Shown piece after piece: positions 38,301-50,300 of a stretch of DNA of 64,000 nt. Within the stretch, counting starts at the first letter, position 1. The number at the start of each line of letters is the position of its first letter. Below the pieces are notes generated by a model, which saw only the letters and a program-made list of their open reading frames with translations, was not told the DNA's origin and made no database searches. This DNA is from Ignelater luminosus (taxonomy: Eukaryota; Arthropoda; Insecta; Coleoptera; Elateridae). The DNA lies in NCBI GenBank assembly GCA_011009095.1, contig VTPC01000413.1, positions 134,184-198,183 of the forward strand. The letters are read 5' to 3'. Both the position numbers and the translations under genes were made by a program.

Positions 38301-41300
38301 TTAAACTGCTTCTCTGTAGGATTAAAATGCATGATAAAAATAAATAAGAAAGTTTGTATACTATGATTACCTAAAACACATTTCAGTACACCAATAGTTA
38401 CACTTCTTTACTTCATAATTTCTAAACTTCTAAATTCCAAATTAGTCATAAGCACAAAATAAAAAATATATCATGTAATTCTAATATAATAGGTATCGTG
38501 CATTTAAATCGACTCATACATTCCATTAATGTGTATTATACTTACAATGTGAATAAGTATACTTAGTAAAATTAATTATTATCAATATAGATGGTTATAT
38601 GTCATCTCCTGAAAGAGGTTCTAGAGGTTATGAAGATCCATATTATAGTCAGTACACATCTCGATCGGGTTCAATAACGCCAGTTATTGATGAAGAAGTC
38701 AGGTAAAATAGTTTGTCATTACTGAATGTAAGTAGTAAATACTAAATCAAGTTGATTTTGATGTATTGCAGTGATACAGAACTTTTGGATGAACAATATT
38801 CATTATACGGAGTAAAATTAGCTCCTGGTGGACCAAGACGATCACAATTTCCAGGTCCTGCCGCACCTCCTTATGATACAACACGGTATTACATTACAGT
38901 CTTCTCTCTAAAGATAACATCAATTACTTTTTTAACTTTTTTTAAATTCAATAGATTGTAATGTAATCCAAGTTTTTAATAATAATCCAATCACGCAGGT
39001 TACGTGTGGAACATATGGAAAGGCAGCTTGCCAACTTAACTGGCCTTGTTCAAAAAGCATTGACTCAGACTCCAACTACTCGAGATTTCTTAGCTCCACC
39101 TGGTAGAGATGCGTATCGTTCAGGTAAATCTAAGAAAGAGAACATAGACTAAAACATTGGCTTTCTTGTGATTGCACTTGTTCAAATGATAGATTTAGAT
39201 TTGCATCGTGTTTGTTATTACTGACAAGTTCTTGCTAGTGTGTTAGATGTTAGTTCATTAATTTATTATTTTAAACAAATGTACCATCTTTCTAATTTTT
39301 TGAAAAAGAATGTGTTACAGTGATAATAAATTTTTAATTATAATTCAGGTTTAGACATAACTTCACATATTTGAAAATTTAAGGTTGTTTTTTCTTTAGT
39401 AAGGTCTCTAACCTAATATCAACAACTTTACGTAAGGTTGGTTTTATTAATCGTAGGCAATAAATGAGGTAATGATACTCCTTTTTATTGTAGCTTAACA
39501 AGAATTGATATTTTTAGATTTGAAACGTGAGGACATATCAAAATGTTCACAGAGATAATTATCTAACTAGTATGCAATATATTAGTTTTTGATATATCAA
39601 ATAATGAAGTGGACTTAAATTTGCCAATTAAAGAAAATTGCCAAAGACAAAAGATGAAGATGTGAGTCATATAAAAATTATATTACCCAGAATAGGCCTG
39701 AGACAGACAGAATCAATTAAAATTAATGAAACTAAAGATTTAAGAAAGAATAAGAAACTAAAATGTTTTTTCTATTAGTACAGAACCATGTAAGTTTTTG
39801 ATAAGATAAACTCACTTTGTATTTCATGGATGTGTCCACATATTTTATTAAATAGTAGTAAAATTAACATTTAATTTAAAATGACATTTGCGATTATGAC
39901 TATGAACGCACCAAACATCTGCATCAAAATGGATTCATCTTATCACAAACTCATACAATACCACAGTTTAATAATATGTATAATTTGTAGATAACACAAT
40001 CTTCGCACTTAGCTTTGCACATTATGTGTGTAGTCTTTTAATTGCCATATATGTTCATTAATTCATTCTCGTAAGATTATCATTAATATTAGTTAAATAA
40101 TACAATTCCAGTTGCCCTTACAAGTAAATACTTTAATCTCCACACAGAAATTATGATTGTAATATGAAAGATCATTTCATGAACATTTTGATAGGCCCTT
40201 ATATGCCATACATAGATAACAATTTAATTATTACATGTAGAAAGTAATTATCAAATTTTTGCAACGCCTGCACATACAGAATTATGACTAACATGCCATG
40301 ATCGTTTGCTTATAAATAGAGTGTTTGTTTGCTAACTTCACCATTTCTCCTGCAGGCGATGAGTTCGATAAGAACTCCAGTTCAAGCTCAGCTTCTTTAC
40401 CAGGTTTGTACATTCACTTGCTTCTGTTATGCTTTTTATTAATACACACTTTGTTCTTGTATGCTATTGCAATCATCTTTGAACTATCATCTGTATATAT
40501 AAAAAGCATTAAAATTTTTAATTGAAAATTGGCAATGTACGTAGTTTTTAAAGTTTCTGTTATTAAAGGGATATGTTACCTAGTTATTTATAATATTAGT
40601 TATTAGACTTTAATAAAATAAATTAAAAATTAGATATCGAGATATCAACAGTAAAATAAAATTACTAAAAGTATTGTTTTGTTAACATTAGCAATCTTGA
40701 GTTTACTTAGTTATGCGAAAGAATAAAATAACTACTATATTTGTCTATGTTGGCAGATGACTCATATCTCCGTTCTGACAGCAATAAAGCACCCAAATTG
40801 GGTAAAACTAGCTGTCGTAAGTTTTTCTTAATACTATAAGCATGTACTGTTTGTTCATAGATTGTCATGTGCTGTATCATAACAATACCTTATAAACATA
40901 AAGATGGAATGCTATTAAAGACAATATTGCTGAACCATCACAACCTTCTTGTATAATTTACGATTTCAAAACAACCAAACTATTGCAATTAGCAGTCATG
41001 CACGACGATCTATATACTATTACAATGATTTTTATCTAAAATCTAATCTTATGCTTTTGCAATAAATACTTATACTATTAGAGCAAAACTCATTACCTTA
41101 ATTGATCATCTTCTTAAAGATACGTACACCCTATTGGAATGCCCCTACTGATTATTGATTGATCATATTTATGTTTTTTATTAAGACTAATTTTGCATCC
41201 CATAATCGATTGTGTGTGTATAATTTTTTTTAGATAAATCGGTTTCCTTTGAGAAATCGGTCTCATTCAGTGACGAACCGCCTGATATGAATTCGCCAAA

Positions 41301-44300
41301 ACAACATAGCCCTCAGCATTCAGGTAAAGTTTAAAACGACACATGTTTTTGCATGAGAATCTAGAGTGAAATCTTCCTTTCCTTTACATTTCTTTGCAGA
41401 ATAGAATTTTTTATTTATTATGGTAGGTATTCTTTTTCTTTTTCTGTGTTATTAGGCAAACTGACTTTTTGTTTTTTGTTAGAATAGTTATTTGTTTGTT
41501 GTTTAGCTTTTTTTTTTATCTCGAGTAAATCTGGAATGATTACCATAAATCAATATAAATTAAAACCTTAGAAATATGCAGTATATGAATAAACAATATT
41601 TACAAAGTTTGAATATGTAAAACTCAAAATATGAGACGAAAGAAAACTTCAATAAAAATATAACAAATACATCTATTTACAATTGCCTTTCCAAAAATAG
41701 CCTAAACTTAATTTTCAAATAATTTGTCATTCAATATTACTACTTTAAAATATTTGAACACTTATCATAGGTATGTTGTTTCAAGACTATTATTCAAATA
41801 CCTTTTGTTACATATTATATTATCAGATTGCAATACATGTAGGTATATAAATCCATGACTATAGAATTATCTATATCTTCAAAACACTATCAGTCAGGTA
41901 TTTCTTTAATTCTCCTGGTTTGATCTTTATAATTCTTGGTGCCTGGGTTTGTTAAATATTGTGCACAGATTTAGATTTCTATACCTCTGATATTCTTTGA
42001 TGAACTAGAGAAATCTAAAATCATACAATCAGGTTCACATGATTAAGCTGAACAGTGAACACATAATGCAAAAGCTCTCTCATCATTGAACCAAATGAAA
42101 CTCAAGGAGAGAAAAGGGGATAATTTTAATCTAGCAAGCAAGATGTTATTAATCTAATCTAATCTAATAATCTATGATATTTTCATATAAGAATTCCCAA
42201 TCATTCCTTTTTCCTTTTTTCAATTAACCTAGATAGATCAAGTTTCATGTACAGATGTAAAGGAATAACATCAACAAATTGTTAGAGTAGATTCCTGGTG
42301 ACTAGACAAGTATTTTTTTCAAGTGGGACCTATGGTCAATGGAGTTATTGACCTTTCAAGTTAACTTTTGGGTGCACTACAGCTATTTGTCAAAATATTA
42401 AAACTTCATATCAAGAAGAATTGTAGAGAAACATCTTTTTGCATGTTTTAAAACCACTTTGGATAATACACCTTGTATAATTGGAAGTAAATTTAGAACA
42501 TTCTGAAGACAATTCCCTACAACTTTTATTAACAATAGTTTTGAATATTTTGACAGATGACAACAATGGAAGTTAACATGTCTGCTCACAACTTTGAAGG
42601 CTGATAACTCCGTAACTACCACAAATCAACCATAGGTTCTACTTGAAAAGATATCTGTCTAGTCACCAAGAATCTACCCTACCAATTTGTCAGTATTGTT
42701 TATTTATATCCTGTGTAATAACAAAAGATTAGTTGTCTCAAACAACCAAACAAAACAATATGGAGAACCATTAATAAGATGGGAAAATAACAAGGAAGGA
42801 ATGGACAGCAGGCTCAAAATCAAAATAACTGTAAATAGCAGTTATAACTATTTAAATTCATGATCCTAGTTAGTTCCATCAATAGCAAACAGTTTTTCTA
42901 TTTTGAAACTGAAAATAACTTCAGAAGCGCATATTATGTATTTTGGAAAACCTACAGTGATCCGTTCACTTTAAATATGTTATATAGTAGAGAGTCTACT
43001 GCTAAATATTCTATACTAACTCTTCTTGATCAGAAATTCATAGATCAGGGTCACTAACATTTTTACTTGCATTTATTTTAAAAAAAGACAATAATACAAA
43101 ACGGATCTTCCAGATTTACTCTTTTACATCATGTTTACATAAACTTAGTTTTAGTGTAGTGATTTACATAATTAGTACATAAGAGTGAAAGTGAAGTCAT
43201 CTTTGTAATAGAATTATGATTTAATTTTAATTTACTTTCAATATGATTTCACTTTTAATATTATTTTACATCAAAACCAATGAAAAATAGTGAATCTGTT
43301 ATAGTTATTACTTCATTTATAGTTAGCACACCTAGTCATTATTCTATCTGTCTTTTACTTTTTATCAAACCATCACTAGGTAGCTGCACTATTTGCTTTT
43401 AGTTTAATTTCTGTTTATAGATTTTACTTCATGTTCTTTATAATTCAGTTATCTTTGCATGTATATATGTTAATAAATCTTCGCACAAGTACATTTTGGG
43501 GGTTTTATTTCTTTAAGTCAATCAATATGTATCAAAATTTAAACTACTGAAATACATCCATCAGGAAAGGAGCAGTAGTTCATCTTGATTTACCTGCAGA
43601 GTACCTACTCTTCTTGACTTACAATTAATATTGGCATCAGGGAAATTATTTTGCCTGCATGTAGTTGTATTTTAAACTAACTGGTGTTTTTGTGGTGCGC
43701 TGCTTTTTGTAGCGGATACTAAACCTCCAAAGCCTGCGATTAAATCCTCTACGCTACCCCGGACTTCATCGCAGGGTAAGTTGTGTTTGATTGAATGTTT
43801 CAATTTTCCTTGAAATTTACAATATTGAGCAAAATATATCTTTTTAGTTCTAATTTAATTAAAATGATTTCAAAAAAGAATGTTCTAAATAAATAGCTAA
43901 TTTTAATATCTTCTCATTACATTTACCTTCAACATAAAATTCACAGAGAAAGATCGACTGAAGCCAGCACCACCTCCAAAACCTGCATCTCTGTCACCTG
44001 GACAATATGATGGCCGTCATATTTATAGAGATTTGCAGTTAACACCGGAGATGTATAATCAATTGCGGGGTTTACAGAAGAAAGCTAAGGATCTAAGAGC
44101 AGAAGTACGAAATTTACGAAGAATGTCACAGGCACAAGCACATTCTGTAAGAGAAACAATCAGAGATACATTTATAAAAATAAGAGCAATGTTAATGGCT
44201 GGTGGTGAACAAGTTTGGCAAGCTGGTTGGTTAAATTATTTTAATGAGAAAATTAATTCTAAAATCATTTCTTCTCTTGAAGGTATGGATCAAGAAAGGG

Positions 44301-47300
44301 TGAGGTTAAGTAGAGATGAAGATCTATACAAACAGGAAATGCTGCGGTTAGAAAAAGACTTAACTGACTTAGAAGCTTCTGTCGAAGAATTACGTGGTAA
44401 TGTGATTAACCGTAAAACTAGAGTTAACATGTCTGATGTTGAAAATATGGCCCTGGTGCTTAGTAAAAGTTCGAAAACTGTTGCTGATTTGAAATTAAGG
44501 TAAATATCTTGCGTTGATTATTACAGATACAAATTTTTAGTAACATTATTTTTATTTAGATTTCCTGGCCTACAAGATAGTATGAAAGCTTTCTTAAGTT
44601 CAGAAATGGACAAGGTAGTGAGAGAAGAAAAATTCCTTAAAGAAGAACCAGAACGACTTGAAAGTGCTCTAAGAAGATGTAAGAAATTAACTGGCACGCT
44701 GGTTACACTCAAGAGGTATGCTCTAATTTTCATAGTTCAAATTTTTACCAAAAATAGTTGTTTCTGCGAAAATGTTTGATGTTATTTAGATTTTAAGAAT
44801 TCAGTGAAAAAGATTTCTTGCTTTAATTTCAAGGATTTCTTTACTAATTAAAATTGGTCTTGTCCAAGAAATAAATGACTTATTAAATACTATTAAAGTC
44901 TGTGAAATCTTTACAAGGTATAGAATTTCATGAAATATAAATACAAACTTGGTTGGTTAAAATAAATCCGAGAATAAATCCCTTGAGATTTGCTTTAGTA
45001 AGTATAACAAGATTAAGAACTGATAAATGGAGAACTAATTCAATTCTTGAACAACTAGCATATGCAAGTTGCAGAAGCATTTTGACCTTATACGTCATAC
45101 ACCATACCACAAGTACAAGAATATTTAAGCATACTTATGGTAGTAAGCTCGGTGGTGAATAAATTGAACTTCGTGCAATGGGAAATTTGGTTTCGCATTA
45201 TCCAGCATTACTTTCTCACTACATAGATTACCTATTCAAGTACTCTTTACACTTATGGATTGCTATATGAGATCAAACTGCTTCCACAAAGTGAATTAGA
45301 AAACATTTGTTATTAAGAAATATCAAATGTATACTTCACTATAATATCAGTCCTCTAATATTAGTTTAACTTCAGATATTGTATATTATAGATTGGCAAG
45401 TGTTCAAGAGCAAAGACTGCCATGTTCCACAAGTGCCACGGATGGTCGGATATCACCTAGTATTACGGAGACACCACCTGTAACACCAACTTCAGCGCAA
45501 CATAGCAAAGTAGGTTTACATTTTATTATTTGAATTTGGTGTCTAACCTGCATGAAATTAATGTTGGCACGAATCAATTTATATGGCATTGAAAGGTTTT
45601 TATGAATAGGATGTTAAGATCGAATACAGAACTAACCATTAACAATTAACAGTTTGTATAAATTGATTCGACATCTGGTGTTTTTCTTTCAGAACAGTGC
45701 ACTCATGTTTTGGGCAAAAAGGTGATACTTTTCATCTAAAAAGATGCAATATATGCATTTCCAATGTTACCTTAGCTATGATAACCCCACCCTTTCTACA
45801 TTTCAAATTTCTGTTTGTATTTGTAAACATTTTTATGCCTATTAAAACTAAAAATAATACCCTCTATGTGGAAAAGATTCATTTAGAAAAAATAGATTAA
45901 CGCATGGCAACAATATTATAATAGTTTAGGTTAAACAACACGCTTCCACATGCGTTAAGCTTTAGCACACCATGTTCTGTGTAATCTCATACTATTTAAA
46001 TATTTTTAAAACATAAGAATTTTTACAAATACATCTCTTCACATCACTGCTATAGTGTAGACCCTTCCTTGCAGTAGAGCATTTTTTCATTTAATCCTAT
46101 AATTTGCACATTATTTTTCAAAACACCTTTATTAATAATTGAGTGTTTGTGCTTCTAAAAATTTCCTGAATTGTTACTCTTATTATTTTGAAATAGGTTT
46201 AGAGGTAGTGTATCAAGTATCAACATTAAGATATAATCTACTATTATTACAATGTTGTCGTCTTGTTCGATGTGTTATTTACTAATCATTCAACTTAATC
46301 ATTTTTTTATAAATCGTTATATTACATTTATTGTTGCAGAAAACTAATTCTCTTTCAAAAATGTAATTGTAGAAGCTAAAGTTTCAAACAAATTTTGTTT
46401 ATGTATGGATCTTAAATAAAAACTGAAATTTTGTATAATTTTCCCCATGTGCATTTCAAGTTGAATGATTGGTAAGAAGAATTAGATTAGGTAAATCATT
46501 GTATCAACAGAACCAACCACCACACCTTTGCAAAGCATCAGTGTTAACACATCATTATTATAAATGTATATATCATCCCTGCACCTATAATAAAAGTACA
46601 TATTCACTAGTACACAACCCTCATCCACCTTCCCTAAGCATAAAGAACACGTACAAACAGCTACACTTCGATTGGCAAAACACAGAGCATCTGAAACAAT
46701 GTTTTTATTATTTCATGTAGTACGGCTGGAAGTGGAGCTCTAACTTCAAGGAAGCTATAACCACTCACGAGTAAACTAATTCTCTCCGTTTATAAATGCT
46801 TGCATATTTTTTTATTGAATCGTACGTGATATGATCATGAACTGTTTCTCATACATCTTTGGCTGAAGATTATGTAATTTATTGGTCATATCTTAAATAT
46901 AAATTTTCTATTTTTACCACAAATAGATATAATAAAATAATTATAAATTAAAAGTCCAAAGAAGAAAGCCAAAGAAAGACCAATAAATTATAAAATAAAT
47001 ATTGAATGACCGCTTATGAATTGATACTTTGACCTTTTCCTTATAGTAAGGTGCCATTGGAAATGTTTTTTAAGGTCGTCATGACCTCACTTGCAAGTCG
47101 CAGCAAATTTGAAATAGCAAAAAAGCAAGTCGGAAACAAAATCATCCGTAATAATATACACCTTAAGGTTAATGTAATAATATTAACAAATAATAGCAAA
47201 AACTTCTGTGTGTGAACTTTCATTTCTGACTTGTTTTATTAATTTACTACAAACACACAATCACCAATCATGCTTAATAAATTTTATTGTAAAGAGTTAA

Positions 47301-50300
47301 AATTGGAAACCGATTTAATTTTTAGTTTGATAGTAGTTACACTTTTGCTTGGGTTTTAACATTTCCTTTTTTCATAACCACAAGTACATTTTTAGTACCT
47401 GCCTTAGTAGTTGCTTTTTTTAGTTCATTTAAGTTTGTTTTTTATTTTTATATACACTACCTGTTACATAATGAATTTAAAAATGTACTTGTTATCATTT
47501 GTATTTTAGCTTTTGTAGTTATGTACGTAGCTTTCTGCTTATTTTGTAATAAAATTTGAAAGTAGTTCATAAAATTTTCGGTTGGCCAACTCTGACCTTA
47601 CTATAAGGGAAACGATTTTTTATTTGCATGTTCAGGCTTTTACCTTTAATTAAAATATTTTTAATTTTTGGATGTAATATTATCCCTTACTCTGTTTGTC
47701 CGTACTTTTGCTTTTTGCTTTGTATGTTGCCTGACAACTGCTTCTTGGAAGTGCATGGTTGTGTACTTTTTAATAAATAAAAATGCTTTTCGATAAAATG
47801 CATTTTTTATAACCCTATAATAAGTTTACCATAATTTGATGTTATTAGATTATCTATTTAACTTTCTTATTTATTTTCATTTGCATGTATATTAAATTCG
47901 ATTTTGTTGTATGAATAAATGTGTAATTTGATTACTTAGAGGAGCATGAGAAAAATTAACCTAGAGATATTTGAGGGTTCTTTTTAGTTATTATTTGTTT
48001 GTTTTCTACTGATAAGGTTATCAAAGGAGTTGAATTATTTATTGATGATTCTGAAATGTAAAAATAGTTTTATTTATTTTGAATTAATATTTTCTTAAAA
48101 ACTGCAAACCAAGATATAAGATGAAGCAGGTTTATTCAATGTTCCTATTACAGAAGAGTATATTATGTTACAATATTACAGACTAATAATCAAATACTAA
48201 TGTGCCAATTACTCAACAGAACTTTCTTAATGCAAAATGTTTTTTCATGTCAATAAATTTTATTTTCTTGGAAATTATAATTATTATAAATATTAAAATC
48301 AAAAAGACATCTAGATCAGTGTTTGATACACTGTGTATCAAATAATGAATGCTTGACTTCAGGAGTAGTAATCAGGCTTACGCATTGCCGGAATCTATGA
48401 TTATATGTTGCTAATAATTACTTGGTTGCTCTTGGACAAGTAAATTGATAACTATATTCCACTTTCTAATACAGCATCCATTACAAATTTAAAAAACAAC
48501 GCGCTTTTTCTCTGGATAAACATCAGCAACTTCTACCTAACCTCAAATACAAACAGCAACGGAATATATACAAAAGCGTTTTTTAAAGAGCTGTATGAAA
48601 TGCCAGTAGCAAACGAATCACTGTTGGTTGCTACCAACCATCCAGGAACTTTATGATTCAAGTGCTACCACTTGCTGATTACTCCTGAACACAAACAATG
48701 AGAAGTAAATTTTGCCGTCATTTTAAATACAGCCTATCTATTTTATCATTCTTCTTAAATGTTTTGAAATAGATATGCTACATTCAAAATAACAAACAAA
48801 TAGTTTGCCATCTCTCGAGCCAGTTTTATAATGCAAATAAGTTTTTTCATAAGCCACTTTGATATATTTATTCTAAAGTATAATCAAGAATTTTCATCAT
48901 ATAAAGGGAAGTTATGGAAGTGTTGTGGGTATGTCTGTGTGAACAATATATTCAAAACATGGCCATGGCTATAGTAGTATAGCCTAGCATTTTAAGGTAT
49001 AATAAAATGCTGTAAAATTCCGTTTCTCTATTTTTGCAGTATAATAGATAAATAACTTATATTTTTTGATAATCCTATGATAGTTTTAAAAAGACAGTTT
49101 TTATGCATTAAAACTTTTGTTTGAATAGATTAATTTAATCTTAAAAACTCAATTTTTATGTAACAACTTTGGTACAACACATACAACATATACAAACAAA
49201 ATAAAAAACTGTCATTTGTTTCATAATTTGAAATAAAAAAATTACTATTTTAAATCATAATAGTCATTGACCAACAATTTTAAGATTTCAATTAAAACTA
49301 TACTAAGAGGCAAAAATAGTAGAGAGTGCCACAGGCTATGGCCGTCTTTAGAAAGTGAAGTGAGGTAAGATGGGAGCACGTTTAGGCGCTTACGTTTATA
49401 CGTATATGTATACTTGATTAGGTACTGTTTATTTTGAACTATGTAATTTATGCTACAAAATGAGTCACTCTCTAGATTTTTGGCCTCATAGCATAGTAGT
49501 GAAAGAAATTGTATGTACACCATGGTAGAGAAGTCTATTATAGCCTGAGCACTAAGATTACATCCTGAGGTGCACCGCACTGAGGGATGTAATCTTAACG
49601 CTGAGGCTATAATACCAGACTTCTCTACCTTGGTGTATAATATACTATTTCACAGTTTGACTTTAAAAAATGTTTTTGTCGGGTATGCCAACTGGTGTCC
49701 TCATTACTTTCTACAACTACAGGAACTAAACTACAACTGTCAATTGGTTGTCAAGTTGCAAGGTTCAAGTTTGAATAGTAGTAATAGCATTCAAAAGATA
49801 TAATGAAAACTCTTTTCCATGATTTTAAATATTTAAATTTGATAAACAAGAAAAGAAAAATTTGAAAGACATTTACACAAATGTCATGTGCTTGCTAATA
49901 AATCTGATAGATGACACTAAGTACAGTACCGTCAGCTAATTGGAACAGCGATGTATACATGAAAATATATATTAATACAGACAGATCCTTCCTTGATTAC
50001 TATTCTATGCTTGTTCAGAATTTTATAGTAAATGTTCCACTGCAACAGTCGAATAGAAGTCATCAACATTGATGTGATCTACACAGACATTTTGAAAGCA
50101 CTTGATCAGATTGATTTTTACATACTACTTAATAAATTAAGTATCTTTGGTTTATCTGACTAGTTGATTCAGTTATTTAGTTTTCATCTCTTTGAATATC
50201 AATTGCAGGTTCTGTCCCTTTCATACCTAGTTCTGGTTTCCCACAAGGGTCAAATTTAGGTCCTGATATGGCATTTTGCAACTACAAATCCACACACCCT

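Noticed and set aside
49245..49803. Two frames, one on each strand, with similar protein sequences
   Set aside because: They are the two arms of the hairpin at 49516-49637 read on opposite strands, so the similarity follows from the palindrome and does not indicate a gene pair.
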